Both the position numbers and the translations under genes were made by a program. Positions 47,549 through 57,173 of a stretch of DNA of 64,000 nucleotides are shown here, in pieces (position 1 is the stretch's first letter; every line of letters starts with the position of its first letter). The notes beneath the pieces were generated by a model, which ran no database searches, was not told where the DNA came from, and saw only the letters and a list, made by a program, of their open reading frames with translations. Origin of the DNA: Pseudomonadota bacterium (GTDB taxonomy: Bacteria > Pseudomonadota > Gammaproteobacteria > Burkholderiales > Sulfuriferulaceae); contig JAJYYK010000005.1 of NCBI GenBank assembly GCA_021801025.1, positions 123,214 through 187,213 of the forward strand, read 5' to 3'.

Positions 47549-48856
47549 TTATTCCCTTCCCATCAGTGTTTCAACTGACATTGGTTCGTCCACCAGTTTA
47601 ACCTGGCTCAATACCCACGCCACGACATGGTCTTCCAGCACGCTGGAAGTAACTTCCTGCATTTTTTCCGGTGTACGACGGTACCAGTCCATGACGCCTT
47701 GTGGATCCTCATAAGATTGCGCCAATGCTTCAATGGCCGTAATGACTTCACCTTGTGTCGCGGTCAATTGGTGATCTTGTATGATATGCGACACAATCAA
47801 ACCCAAAGCAACGCGCTGTTTAGCCTGATTTTCGATCATTTCTGCCGGTAATGGATTTTGAGCAATATCTATGCCACGCGATTTCATATCTTCCTGCGCA
47901 GATTCATGCATACGCTGCGCTTCGGTCAACACCAAGACTTTGGGTAACTCGATCGGTGTAATGTCCAATAGCGTTTGAAACACTTGATCACGAATTTTAA
48001 TTTTGACCCGTTGCTGCGCCTCACGGGTTAAATTCGTTAAAATTTCCGCTCGCATCGCGGTCACATCGCCATCGGAAATACCCAGGCTGCGCGCGAATTC
48101 TGTGTTAATCTCCGGCAATACCGGCTCACTGATCTCTTGCACCGTGATGGCAAACTGCGCTTTTTTTCCAGCTAAAGCCGCCGCGTGGTAATCAGCAGGG
48201 AAATTCACCTCAACACTCCGCGTCTCTCCCGTCACTGCCCCCATCAGACCTTGCTCAAACTCCGGCAATGTACGCCCGGCACCTAACACCACCACAAATC
48301 CCTTGGCCTCGCCGCCCTCGAACACCTCGCCTTTCACGCGACCCTCATAATCCAGTACAAGGCGATCCTGTTCCTGCGCCGCTCGCGTCACACCAAGATA
48401 GGTCACACGCTGTTTGGCCAACACAGCCAGCGTAGTGTCTACCTCAGCTTCGCCCAACTGAAACACAGGCCGCTTAATTTCCCGTACCGACAAATCACCC
48501 AGCACCACTTCAGGAAATACCTCGAATACCGCATAACATTCAAAAACGCCTTCTGTAGCAGAGTCGGGCTTCGGTTCAATGCGTGGATACCCTGCGACAC
48601 GCAATTGATGCGTGCTCACGGCTTGCGAAAATGCGCGCTCAATCGCTTTCCCCATCACCTCTTGACGCACTTCATTGCCATGTTGTTGCGCAATCAGCTT
48701 CATCGGTGCTTTGCCCGGACGAAAACCGGCAATACGCACTGTGCGTGCAATATTTCTCAGTTGGGATGACACATCAGTTTCTATCTCTCGCACAGGTATC
48801 GCCAAGCCAATACGACGATCCAAAGTGCCAAGTTGTTCGATTTGTGCGTGCTGCAT
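47549..48856 (-). CDS. tig: Trigger factor
   Basis: 435 residues. The N-terminal ribosome-binding domain has [20 protein letters not shown] and the following [17 protein letters not shown]. The middle PPIase (FKBP-like) domain includes [20 protein letters not shown] and the C-terminal chaperone arms carry the remainder. It binds nascent chains at the ribosome exit and helps early folding. First of tig-clpP-clpX-lon; a promoter candidate lies upstream. Confidence 0.97.
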   Translation of the reverse strand: MQHAQIEQLGTLDRRIGLAIPVREIETDVSSQLRNIARTVRIAGFRPGKAPMKLIAQQHGNEVRQEVMGKAIERAFSQAVSTHQLRVAGYPRIEPKPDSATEGVFECYAVFEVFPEVVLGDLSVREIKRPVFQLGEAEVDTTLAVLAKQRVTYLGVTRAAQEQDRLVLDYEGRVKGEVFEGGEAKGFVVVLGAGRTLPEFEQGLMGAVTGETRSVEVNFPADYHAAALAGKKAQFAITVQEISEPVLPEINTEFARSLGISDGDVTAMRAEILTNLTREAQQRVKIKIRDQVFQTLLDITPIELPKVLVLTEAQRMHESAQEDMKSRGIDIAQNPLPAEMIENQAKQRVALGLIVSHIIQDHQLTATQGEVITAIEALAQSYEDPQGVMDWYRRTPEKMQEVTSSVLEDHVVAWVLSQVKLVDEPMSVETLMGRE

Positions 48857-48917
48857 GTAAAATCCTTAAAATTGCAAGAAGGGCAAATGATAAAACATGG
48901 CTTGCCGCTGCAGAGGT

Positions 48918-48946
48918 TTATTAAATTAAAGGCTCATTAAAGACAA
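48918..48946 (-). promoter_or_regulatory. Promoter candidate upstream of tig
   Basis: On the minus strand TTGTCT (48941-48946) and TAATAA (48918-48923) are 17 bases apart, about 60 bases ahead of the tig ATG. Both hexamers are only partly matched. Confidence 0.4.
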
Positions 48947-48989
48947 CTGTGGGACATCGATGCATTAACAAGCCCCAAGACAATCCCGA

Positions 48990-49074
48990 TGGTGCGAAAG
49001 GAGAGACTCGAACTCTCACGCCTTACGGCGCTGGAACCTAAATCCAGTGCGTCTACCAATTCCGCCACTCTCGC
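48990..49074 (-). tRNA. tRNA-Leu (anticodon TAG)
   Basis: An 85-base class II tRNA with the long variable arm. Acceptor GCGAGAG with CTTTCGC-type complement, anticodon stem CTGGA/TCCAG with loop TTTAGGT (TAG), T-arm GAGAGTTCGAGTCTCTC, encoded CCA. Confidence 0.95.
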
Positions 49075-49188
49075 GAACCTCAGAGTGTAATATAATTGAG
49101 GCATATTTGTCAGCAAATTATCGCGGAAATTTCATGGCTTCTGCATTTAACGCTCATTTTAACCACCCACATTTAAAAAAGAGGACGC

Positions 49189-50010
49189 ATGCACGTACCA
49201 GCTGTTCAACATTATGAAAATTTCCCGGTCGCTTCACTGCTCATGCCTCGCCGCTTGCGAACGGCGACACGGATAATTTACTGGTTCGCCCGTTCTGCGG
49301 ATGACATTGCAGATGAAGGCCACGCAACAGCCGAAGAACGCTTGTCTGCATTGCAAGCTTATCGGGAAGAATTACACCGGATTGAACGGGGAGAGCTTGC
49401 TCAAACGGAGCTGTTTCTCAGTGTAGGCGCCATCATCGCCCAACACCACTTACCCATCAGCGCATTTCATGACCTGCTGGATGCATTCATGCAGGATGTC
49501 AGCAAAACGCGTTATGCCGATTTTTCCGAAGTAATGAGTTATTGCAAAAAATCAGCCAATCCGGTCGGCAGGTTGATGCTGGCATTGTATGATGACCATG
49601 ACGCCCGTCACCAAGCCTATTCCGATGCCATCTGCTCTGCGTTGCAATTACTTAATTTCTTGCAGGACATCGCTGTCGATTATGACAAACAACGCATTTA
49701 TCTGCCACAAACGGATTTGGCACGCTATCATATCAGCGAAGCGCAAATTGCTCGCCACGATACATCGGGTACATGGTCACCCTTCATGCTGGCTCAAATT
49801 GAGCGTGTGCGCAAGTTGCTCCAGGCTGGCGCCCCGCTGGGTATCTTGCTAAAGGGGCGAATCGGGTTGGAAATGCGCCTGATTATCTCTGGTGCAGCCA
49901 TTGCATTAGAAAAACTGCATCGCGTGCGTGGCGACATATTCAACCAGCCGGTGCGGTTGACTGTGCGTGATTGGCCCATTGTTCTCTACCGCGCCGTGCG
50001 CAAAAAATAA
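49189..50010 (+). CDS. hpnC: Squalene synthesis protein HpnC (hydroxysqualene/presqualene step)
   Basis: 273 residues of the squalene/phytoene synthase family. The two aspartate-rich motifs are SADDIADEGH and NFLQDIAVDYDKQRIYLP. In the HpnCDE pathway, HpnD makes presqualene diphosphate, HpnC converts it to hydroxysqualene, and HpnE reduces it to squalene, the precursor of hopanoids. AGAGGA lies just upstream of the ATG. hpnD starts 3 bases after its stop. Confidence 0.93.
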   Translation: MHVPAVQHYENFPVASLLMPRRLRTATRIIYWFARSADDIADEGHATAEERLSALQAYREELHRIERGELAQTELFLSVGAIIAQHHLPISAFHDLLDAFMQDVSKTRYADFSEVMSYCKKSANPVGRLMLALYDDHDARHQAYSDAICSALQLLNFLQDIAVDYDKQRIYLPQTDLARYHISEAQIARHDTSGTWSPFMLAQIERVRKLLQAGAPLGILLKGRIGLEMRLIISGAAIALEKLHRVRGDIFNQPVRLTVRDWPIVLYRAVRKK

Positions 50011-50013
50011 CCT

Positions 50014-50847
50014 ATGGATGCCAACCAGTACTGTTTAGAGAAAGCCGCTGCCAGCGGCTCAAGTTTTTACTACGGTTTTCGATTTTTACCAGCGGCCAAA
50101 AGGCAGGCGATCACTGCATTTTATGCGTTTTGCCGCGAAGTGGATGACATCGTGGATGATTGCACTGATCTCGCCATGGCGCAACGAAAATTGAAAATGT
50201 GGCGACAAGAAATACATGATTTGTATGCGGGGGCGCCACACCATCCCGTCACACAAGCACTTGCTCCGGCAATCAGCGCTTATCATATTCCTGCAGAATC
50301 GCTACTCGAAATCATCGCCGGCATGGAAATGGACCTGACCTATGTCCGCTATACAGACTTCAGCACATTGAAGATTTATTGTCACCGCGTTGCGGGCGTG
50401 GTGGGCGAAGTGTCTGCGCGCATCTTCGGCTACAGCCAGCCTGACACATTGCGCTACGCAGCACTGTTGGGATTGTCTTTTCAGCTCACCAACATCATTC
50501 GGGATGTCGGAGAAGATGCGAAGCGTAACCGCATCTATTTACCTTTGGATGAACTGGCAGAGTTTAATGTCTCTGAGTCTGATCTGCTCAACGCAAAATC
50601 TTCTGAAAATTTTAAAAATCTGATGGAATACCAGTATCAGCGTGCGCAAGCCACCTACCAATTGGCCTTTGACGCCCTGCCTCTTTGTGACCGAAAATCA
50701 CAAAAAACCGGATTGATCATGGCGGCAATTTACCGCAGCTTGCTGGACAAAATTCGTTTTGACGGTTACCCGGTGTTGACTCACCGCACGCGTCTGACAT
50801 CCTTGCGCAAATTGTGGCTAGCCTGGCGCGCCTGGATGTTTGCCTGA
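50014..50847 (+). CDS. hpnD: Presqualene diphosphate synthase HpnD
   Basis: 277 residues of the squalene/phytoene synthase family. Aspartate-rich motifs are FCREVDDIVDD and LTNIIRDVGEDAKRNRIYLP, both complete. The AYHIPAESLLEIIAGMEMDL segment is typical of HpnD. It condenses two farnesyl diphosphates. It lies between hpnC and hpnE, with no gap to hpnE. Confidence 0.94.
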   Translation: MDANQYCLEKAAASGSSFYYGFRFLPAAKRQAITAFYAFCREVDDIVDDCTDLAMAQRKLKMWRQEIHDLYAGAPHHPVTQALAPAISAYHIPAESLLEIIAGMEMDLTYVRYTDFSTLKIYCHRVAGVVGEVSARIFGYSQPDTLRYAALLGLSFQLTNIIRDVGEDAKRNRIYLPLDELAEFNVSESDLLNAKSSENFKNLMEYQYQRAQATYQLAFDALPLCDRKSQKTGLIMAAIYRSLLDKIRFDGYPVLTHRTRLTSLRKLWLAWRAWMFA

Positions 50848-52113
50848 ATGTGCCCCCCCGATATTGCCATCATCGGCGCAGGTTATGCTGGCATGGCCGC
50901 TGCCGTCACCCTGGCGCAACACGGCATTCCCAGCACCATTTACGAGGCTGGCCAAACTTTAGGCGGACGGGCACGCCGGATCAGACTGAAACACAGCCGC
51001 CACGCACTGGACAACGGACAACATTTATTATTGGGTGCGTACCACACCACACTGAACCTGATCAATCTGGTCAACCCAAACCCCACTTACCTTCGTACGC
51101 CTTTGGTCCTGTACAGCGAGAATGGTTTGCAACTCCATGTGCCGCGTATTTCAGCGCCATGGCACACTTTGGCAGGTTTGATGAGTGCGCGCGGGCTCAC
51201 CGTCAATGAACGCTTCAAGGCGCTGGCTTTTATGCTGACGCAGCAAATACATGGCTTTCAGTTGCCATACGATCTCCCGCTGGCTCAACTGCTTGCTGAA
51301 CAACCTCATCGCACTATTCAGTTATTGTGGGAACCGCTTTGTCTGGCCGCACTCAATACCCCGCTCCACACGGCTTCTGCCCAAGTGTTTCTGAATGTCC
51401 TGCGAGACAGTCTGCTGGGCGACGCAAAAAACAGTCACCTCATTTTACCCACTGTTGATTTAAGCGCCCTGTTCCCCGATGCAGCGGCATGTTACATCAG
51501 GGAACGGGGTGGAGAAATCCTGACTGGCCAGCGGGTGCAACAACTCCAGCCCGAAGCCGCAAGATACCGCATTGGCACACGAACTTACCGCGCAGTGATC
51601 TGTGCGGTTGCCCCCCAGCATCTTGCCGCGCTCACTGCGCCCCATGCCGTCCTGTCTCAGCTCACACAGACCGTGCGTGCGCTACGTTACCAAAGCATTG
51701 CCACTGTGTATGTGCAGTATGCACCGCATGTCTGCTTGCCACGTGCCATGACGGGTTTACACCGCACATTGACACAATGGGTGTTTGATCGTGGGCACAC
51801 CCACCGGCAGCATGGGCTGTTTGCCGCTGTAATCAGCGCACCGCAACAACATCATACTGACCTGGCCAAAACGGTGGTCGCAGAACTTCATCAGCACCTC
51901 AAATTACCGCAACAAGAAATATGGGCACACGCCATTCTCGAGAAACGCGCGACTTTTTCGTGTGAAGCCCAAGTTCAACGTCCTGAACAGTGCACACCGT
52001 GGTCAAATTTTTATCTTGCAGGCGATTACACTGCAAGCCCCTATCCTGCCACACTGGAAGCCGCCACACAAAGCGGGGTACAATGTGCGCACAAAATTAT
52101 TCATTCCATTTGA
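50848..52113 (+). CDS. hpnE: Hydroxysqualene dehydroxylase HpnE
   Basis: 421 residues of an FAD-dependent amine-oxidase-like fold. The N-terminal dinucleotide motif is IAIIGAGYAGMAAAVTLAQH. Other blocks are GQTLGGRARRIRLKHSRHAL with DNGQHLLLGAYHTT (typical HpnE), and a C-terminal FYLAGDYTASPYPATLEAAT, which closes the FAD site. It reduces hydroxysqualene to squalene. The ATG follows the hpnD stop directly. No squalene-hopene cyclase (shc) is in the window. Confidence 0.93.
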   Translation: MCPPDIAIIGAGYAGMAAAVTLAQHGIPSTIYEAGQTLGGRARRIRLKHSRHALDNGQHLLLGAYHTTLNLINLVNPNPTYLRTPLVLYSENGLQLHVPRISAPWHTLAGLMSARGLTVNERFKALAFMLTQQIHGFQLPYDLPLAQLLAEQPHRTIQLLWEPLCLAALNTPLHTASAQVFLNVLRDSLLGDAKNSHLILPTVDLSALFPDAAACYIRERGGEILTGQRVQQLQPEAARYRIGTRTYRAVICAVAPQHLAALTAPHAVLSQLTQTVRALRYQSIATVYVQYAPHVCLPRAMTGLHRTLTQWVFDRGHTHRQHGLFAAVISAPQQHHTDLAKTVVAELHQHLKLPQQEIWAHAILEKRATFSCEAQVQRPEQCTPWSNFYLAGDYTASPYPATLEAATQSGVQCAHKIIHSI

Positions 52114-52130
52114 TATCAGTAAGGTAAACA

Positions 52131-52871
52131 ATGAAAAACTATCAGGCACGCAAAGATTTATTGGCGAATAAAGTCATTCTCGTCACGGGAGCAGGCACAG
52201 GATTGGGACGTGAAGCCGCGCTCACCTATGCAGCACATGGCGCAACAGTGATCTTGCATGGCCGCAATGTCGCGCGTTTAGAAGCCGTCTATGATGAAAT
52301 TGAAGCTGCTGGCTATCCACAAGCGGCCATTATTCCGCTGGATCTGGAAAAAACGGATGACACCGGTTTTGATGGTCTGGCCGGCTCCATTGGTCTGCAA
52401 CTCAAACGTCTGGACGGTATCTTGCTTAACGCCACGGCCGCCCGCTCACCTACGCCTCTGGAACTCCATACTTTAGAAGACTGGCTGGTTTTGTTGCGTG
52501 TCAACGTGGCTGCACCTGCCTCCATTATTCGCGCCTGCTTGCCATTGCTTAAAGCCGCGCCCTCAGCTTCCGTCATCGTCACGGGTGAAACCCACGGTCA
52601 TGTTCCTGCCGCATTTTGGGGTGCTTATGCCGTCAGCAAAGCCAGTCTGGAAGCGATGGTAGAAATCTGGACGCAGGAATGGGAAAATCTCAACCCAAAC
52701 CTTCGCATCAACACGCTGATCCCAGGCCCTGTCAACACACCTGTCCGACGCAAAACTCACCCGGGTGCAGACCCCACCAGCATCCCTCAGCCTGCTGATC
52801 TGATGCCTGTTTACCTGTACTTAATGGGCGAAGACAGCACGGGGATGAAGGGTCAAACAATTGTACTGTGA
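52131..52871 (+). CDS. yciK: YciK-like short-chain dehydrogenase/reductase
   Basis: 246 residues. The NAD(P) motif is ILVTGAGTGLGREAALTYA, the NNAG-equivalent is GILLNATAA, and the catalytic Tyr/Lys pair is in WGAYAVSKASLEAM. NTLIPGPVNTPVRRKTHPGA is typical of YciK-like proteins. The substrate is unknown. It starts 17 bases after hpnE, so it may be co-transcribed with the squalene genes. Confidence 0.85.
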   Translation: MKNYQARKDLLANKVILVTGAGTGLGREAALTYAAHGATVILHGRNVARLEAVYDEIEAAGYPQAAIIPLDLEKTDDTGFDGLAGSIGLQLKRLDGILLNATAARSPTPLELHTLEDWLVLLRVNVAAPASIIRACLPLLKAAPSASVIVTGETHGHVPAAFWGAYAVSKASLEAMVEIWTQEWENLNPNLRINTLIPGPVNTPVRRKTHPGADPTSIPQPADLMPVYLYLMGEDSTGMKGQTIVL

Positions 52872-52916
52872 TTTTTTAAGTAATACGTTTCATTATTCAT
52901 TCCCGTACGCAATAAA

Positions 52917-53978
52917 ATGACATTGGACACCCTGATTATCGGTGGCGGAATTTCTGGCCTCTCCAGCGCCTTTCGTCTTGCGCGCGAAGGCATGAAAGTG
53001 GCAGTATTGGAACGTGATGTGCTGGGCATGGAAGCTTCATGGGCTGGCGGCGGGATTCTGTCACCACTGCTACCCTGGAATTACGCGGCCCCAATTAATC
53101 AGCTCTGTCATCACAGCGCACAACTTTATCCACAATGGATAGATGAAATACGCACCCACAGCGATACAAATCCAGAATATTGGCCATGTGGTATGCAGGT
53201 ATTGCTTCCTTTTGACGACCCGAACCTTCTCCGCTGGACATCCGCAACAGACGAAGCAACGTATCCCGGATTTTCAATATCCCTCACCGATACCGGCTCA
53301 TTATGGCTCCCGAACATTGCTCAAGTTCGCAACCCACGCCTGATCAGCGCATTAAGAGAAGCGCTCACCACCCTTGGGGTGACAGTGCTTGAACACAGCG
53401 GCACGACCCGATTAATTTTTAGCCCGAATTCCACCGCCATTCAACACGTAGAAAGCGTTCACGGCAACCATCAAGCCGGTGCCTATTTAGTATGTGGCGG
53501 CGCATGGAGCCAACAGATGCTGGCGGATGCCCCGCCCACCAAAACCATCACCCCTGTCCGTGGACAAATGTTATTGTTTCGCACCACAACGGATACCCTA
53601 AAGCACATCATTTATTACAAAGGAACGTATCTTATCCCCCGGCGTGACGGACACCTCCTGGTGGGCAGCACGCTGGAGTACGTGGGTTTTGACAAAAGCA
53701 CGACCGAAGAGGCAAAAAACAAATTGATGGAACAGGCTTTCTTCCTGTTACCCGCCTTGCGAAGCGCAACACTGGAAAAACATTGGAGCGGACTGCGTCC
53801 CGGGTCTCCTGACAACATTCCCACCATTGCACGTCACCCTCACACCAGCAATTTATACATCGATGCCGGACACTTCCGCTATGGCGTCACCATGGCGGCG
53901 ACCAGCTCGCAAATCATTGCCGATTTGATCAGCCATCGCACACCGGGATTAGATGTTGCGCCTTATGCCTGGGGGTAA
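52917..53978 (+). CDS. thiO: Glycine oxidase / FAD-dependent amino acid oxidase (ThiO-like)
   Basis: 353 residues. The FAD motif is DTLIIGGGISGLSSAFRLAR. AGGGILSPLLPWNYAAPINQ, the product-site KGTYLIPRRDGHLLVGSTLE, and the C-terminal GLRPGSPDNIPTIARHPH match the ThiO/glycine oxidase family, which makes iminoglycine for thiazole synthesis. No thiG or thiS is nearby, so the pathway is not confirmed by context, and a D-amino acid oxidase role is possible. Starts 45 bases after the SDR. Confidence 0.8.
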   Translation: MTLDTLIIGGGISGLSSAFRLAREGMKVAVLERDVLGMEASWAGGGILSPLLPWNYAAPINQLCHHSAQLYPQWIDEIRTHSDTNPEYWPCGMQVLLPFDDPNLLRWTSATDEATYPGFSISLTDTGSLWLPNIAQVRNPRLISALREALTTLGVTVLEHSGTTRLIFSPNSTAIQHVESVHGNHQAGAYLVCGGAWSQQMLADAPPTKTITPVRGQMLLFRTTTDTLKHIIYYKGTYLIPRRDGHLLVGSTLEYVGFDKSTTEEAKNKLMEQAFFLLPALRSATLEKHWSGLRPGSPDNIPTIARHPHTSNLYIDAGHFRYGVTMAATSSQIIADLISHRTPGLDVAPYAWG

Positions 53979-54019
53979 CATAACATCAATCACACAAAAC
54001 CATATCACCCTATCAAATA

Positions 54020-54028
54020 CTGCTATAA
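54020..54028 (+). promoter_or_regulatory. Extended -10 promoter before the methyltransferase
   Basis: TGCTATAAT (54020-54028) is an extended -10 element (TGn followed by TATAAT). No good -35 is seen, which extended -10 sites can do without. The AGGAGG at 54036-54041 lies just behind it. Confidence 0.55.
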
Positions 54029-54084
54029 TTTATCAGGAGGCACTTGTTTCTCACAACAACATCATCAGTAACCCAATCATTAAT

Positions 54085-54849
54085 ATGTCAAATATTGATT
54101 CTGCTTCAGTACGCCGTCAAAATCGCTCCAATTTTCGGGTATTACGTCGTCTGGTTGCGGCATGGTTCCGTGATCCGACCCAATTTTCACGTCCCCAAAG
54201 TGGTGTACCGAAGTTCACTTGTCCCATGTGTGGGCATCACGGCATGTTTATCAGCGTCGGACGCCCTACCCGTTGGGATGCACGATGTCCTGATTGCGGC
54301 AGCCGGGAACGTCATCGTTTGACCTGGCTTTGGGTGACTGAAGCGGGTAACAATAAATTTAGCGGGAAACGCATTATCCATTTTGCCCCAGAAAAAATAT
54401 GGATGAAAAAAATGCAGGGACAACAGAATTATGAAACCGCCGATTTATATCAAAAAAATGTGACCCATCAAGAAAACATCACTAAACTGTCTCTGCCTGA
54501 CAACTGTTTTGATGTGGTGATGTGTCACCATGTACTTGAGCATATTGACGATGACGCAGCCGCGATGAGGGAATTGTTTCGCATATTAAAACCGGGTGGT
54601 CTGGCGGTACTTTCCGTACCCATCAACACTTCGCGTTATGAAACCTACGAAGACAAAACCATCCTTGATCCGGCTATACGACGCAAATGTTATGGTGGAA
54701 CCGATCACCTGCGCTTTTATGGCATGGATTTTGGGGAAAAATTGGGTGCAGTGGGTTTCAAGATTGACATATTCCGCTTGCCGGAAGCGGATGAAACCCA
54801 TTATGGATTGTTAAATAACGAGTTTATTTATATCGCGCACAAAGCATAA
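54085..54849 (+). CDS. Zinc-ribbon-containing class I methyltransferase
   Basis: 254 residues from the ATG at 54085 (MSNIDSASVRR). An N-terminal zinc ribbon has CPMCGHHGMFISVG and CPDCGSRERHRL. The methyltransferase domain has FDVVMCHHVLEHIDDDAAAM and LFRILKPGGLAVLSVPI, the type 11 SAM-dependent pattern, and an RLPEADETHY segment near the C-terminus. The substrate is unknown; a lipid, sugar or lipopolysaccharide component is possible. There is no good ribosome site just before the ATG: an excellent AGGAGG lies 44 bases upstream, before a TTG in another frame. The start is therefore uncertain. Confidence 0.8.
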   Translation: MSNIDSASVRRQNRSNFRVLRRLVAAWFRDPTQFSRPQSGVPKFTCPMCGHHGMFISVGRPTRWDARCPDCGSRERHRLTWLWVTEAGNNKFSGKRIIHFAPEKIWMKKMQGQQNYETADLYQKNVTHQENITKLSLPDNCFDVVMCHHVLEHIDDDAAAMRELFRILKPGGLAVLSVPINTSRYETYEDKTILDPAIRRKCYGGTDHLRFYGMDFGEKLGAVGFKIDIFRLPEADETHYGLLNNEFIYIAHKA

Positions 54850-54890
54850 CCATCAAGGTCGGGGCAGCCATATTAATGCAGGCTGTCAGC

Positions 54891-55847
54891 TTACACTATG
54901 TCACCCCACAGTTCCTGTTGCGTGACCACTGCCGTACCCAGTTTGCCCACCACAATTCCTGCCGCGCGATTGGCCCAAGCCATGGCCTCTGCCACATCCA
55001 TTCCGCTCGCAAGCATAACGCCCAAAGTCGCAATAACAGTATCCCCTGCACCACTGACATCGTACACCTCACGCGCCAGGGCGTGCTGATGCAGCACGCC
55101 CTGTTCGGTAAACAAACTCATACCTGCTTCGCTACGTGTAATGAGAAGGGCTTTTAACCCAAGATCAAGTCGCAAATTTTGCGCTTTTTCATCAAACTCT
55201 TGCTCAGTTTCCCAAGCACCGGCCACAATACGAAATTCAGCCAAATTGGGGGTCAGTACGTCGGCGTACCGATAACGCTCATAATCTTCCCCTTTGGGGT
55301 CAACCAATACCGGGATACCTTTCAGTTTCGCCGCCGAAATCATGGTGTTGACATGCGTGAGCGCACCCTTGCCATAATCCGACACGATCAGCACATCACA
55401 CTCGGGCAGTAAGGTGTGAAAGCGACTGAGTTTGTCGCGCAACACTTTTTGACTGGGCGGCATCTCAAAGTCAATACGCAATAATTGTTGTTGTCGCCCA
55501 ATCACACGCAGCTTAATGATGGTTTCCAAAGCACTGTCCAGATGCAAACAGGCGCTAATTCCCGCTGACTCAAGCATCTGTGAAATAGATGCCCCAGCCG
55601 CATCATCACCCACAACTGACAATAAAGTTGTCGCCACACCCAATACTGCGACATTGCGCGCCACGTTAGCTGCACCACCCAACCGGTCTTCCTGACGGTT
55701 AATTTTAACGACCGGCACAGGTGCTTCAGGTGATATCCGCGACACCTCGCCAAACCAGTAACGGTCCAGCATGACGTCACCCACCACCAAAATGCGCGCT
55801 CTGGATAAGCACTCCAGCCTGAATTGGCTCAAACCTCCATCGTGCAT
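54891..55847 (-). CDS. D-glycero-beta-D-manno-heptose-7-phosphate kinase (RfaE1/HldA)
   Basis: 318 residues of a PfkB-type carbohydrate kinase. The N-terminal GDVMLDRYWFGEVSRISPEA and GAANVARNVAVLG identify the HldE/RfaE N-terminal kinase, and the C-terminal YDVSGAGDTVIATLGVMLAS is the PfkB signature. It phosphorylates heptose-7-phosphate for LPS core heptose. The second, nucleotidyltransferase domain of HldE is absent, so this is the kinase-only form (HldA), with the adenylyltransferase encoded elsewhere. Starts directly after the ugd stop. Confidence 0.9.
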   Translation of the reverse strand: MHDGGLSQFRLECLSRARILVVGDVMLDRYWFGEVSRISPEAPVPVVKINRQEDRLGGAANVARNVAVLGVATTLLSVVGDDAAGASISQMLESAGISACLHLDSALETIIKLRVIGRQQQLLRIDFEMPPSQKVLRDKLSRFHTLLPECDVLIVSDYGKGALTHVNTMISAAKLKGIPVLVDPKGEDYERYRYADVLTPNLAEFRIVAGAWETEQEFDEKAQNLRLDLGLKALLITRSEAGMSLFTEQGVLHQHALAREVYDVSGAGDTVIATLGVMLASGMDVAEAMAWANRAAGIVVGKLGTAVVTQQELWGDIV

Positions 55848-57170
55848 TTATCGCCGTCCGATGGAGAAATACTCCAAACCCAGTTCCCGCATTTGCTGCG
55901 GATCGTACAAATTTCGTCCATCAAAAACGACCGGCTGTTTGAGTGAATTGGCAATAATACCGAAATCGGGTGATTTGAACACTTTCCATTCTGTGACAAT
56001 TACCAATGCATCGGCACCCACCAAAGCGGCTTCAGGCGTATCCGCCAAAGCAAGTTGAGGGTGGTCGCCGTAGATGCGTCGGGTTTCATGGGCTGCTACC
56101 GGGTCAAATGCGACCACGTCTGCACCATGCTGCCACAAGCCCTCCATCAACACCCTGCTCGGCGCTTCTCGCATATCATCTGTATTCGGTTTAAATGACA
56201 ATCCCCACAATGCAAAACGTTTGCCGCTCAAATCCTCTCCAAAGCGGGCAATTATTTTTGACAGCAACAGGTGTTTCTGGGTTTCATTTGCAGCCTCCAC
56301 AGCATCAATTACCCGCATTGGCACACCGTTTTCAGCCGCAGTGCGGCGCAACGCCTGCACATCTTTGGGAAAGCACGATCCGCCATAACCACAACCCGGA
56401 TACAAGAAATGATAACCAATGCGCTCATCCGAACCAATGCCTTTACGTACAGACTCAATGTCTGCGCCCATTTTTTCTGCCAAATTAGCCAACTCGTTCA
56501 TAAACGAAATCCGGGTGGCCAGCATGGCATTGGCAGCGTATTTGGTGAGCTCTGATGACCGCACATCCATGGCCACCAAACGCTCATGATTACGTTGAAA
56601 TGGCGCATACAATTTGCGCATTAAATCGGTGGCGCGCTCGTTGTCCGTGCCAATCACAATACGATCCGGCCGCATAAAATCTTCTATGGCCGCACCTTCC
56701 TTCAGAAACTCGGGATTTGATGCCACACTAAATTCGATGTCCAGACTGCGTTTGTTTAACTCTTCCTGAACCGCCGCTCGTACCTTATCCGCCGTACCCA
56801 CCGGCACGGTCGATTTATTTACCACCAACCGGTACTCGCCCATGTATTTACCGATACTGCGGGCAGCGGCCACCACATACTGCAAATCTGCCGAGCCATC
56901 TTCGTCGGGCGGTGTTCCCACCGCAATAAACTGAATCATGCCATGATGCGCGGCTGCTTCAACGTCCGTGGTAAATTGTAAGCGCCCTGCCGCCACGTTA
57001 CGTTTTACCAGATCATCCAATCCAGGTTCAAAAATAGGGATACCACCTTGCTGTAAAATTGCAATTTTTTCAGCGTTTACATCTAGGCACATCACATTGT
57101 TACCCACCTCTGCCAAACATGCACCGCTCACCAAGCCCACATAACCGGTACCAATTACCGTCACCTTCAT
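55848..57170 (-). CDS. ugd: UDP-glucose 6-dehydrogenase
   Basis: 440 residues. N-terminal NAD motif [20 protein letters not shown]; catalytic cysteine in [20 protein letters not shown]; the active-site lysine in the NAKYAANA-equivalent [20 protein letters not shown]. It oxidises UDP-glucose to UDP-glucuronate for capsule, exopolysaccharide or lipid A sugars. The next gene on the minus strand begins at its stop, so ugd and the heptose kinase are coupled. pyrF is 3 bases upstream. Confidence 0.96.
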   Translation of the reverse strand: MKVTVIGTGYVGLVSGACLAEVGNNVMCLDVNAEKIAILQQGGIPIFEPGLDDLVKRNVAAGRLQFTTDVEAAAHHGMIQFIAVGTPPDEDGSADLQYVVAAARSIGKYMGEYRLVVNKSTVPVGTADKVRAAVQEELNKRSLDIEFSVASNPEFLKEGAAIEDFMRPDRIVIGTDNERATDLMRKLYAPFQRNHERLVAMDVRSSELTKYAANAMLATRISFMNELANLAEKMGADIESVRKGIGSDERIGYHFLYPGCGYGGSCFPKDVQALRRTAAENGVPMRVIDAVEAANETQKHLLLSKIIARFGEDLSGKRFALWGLSFKPNTDDMREAPSRVLMEGLWQHGADVVAFDPVAAHETRRIYGDHPQLALADTPEAALVGADALVIVTEWKVFKSPDFGIIANSLKQPVVFDGRNLYDPQQMRELGLEYFSIGRR

Positions 57171-57173
57171 TGT

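Noticed and set aside
53953..54084. Extending the methyltransferase 44 codons upstream
   Set aside because: The extension overlaps thiO, contains low-complexity text, and the zinc ribbon and methyltransferase begin only after MSNIDSAS.
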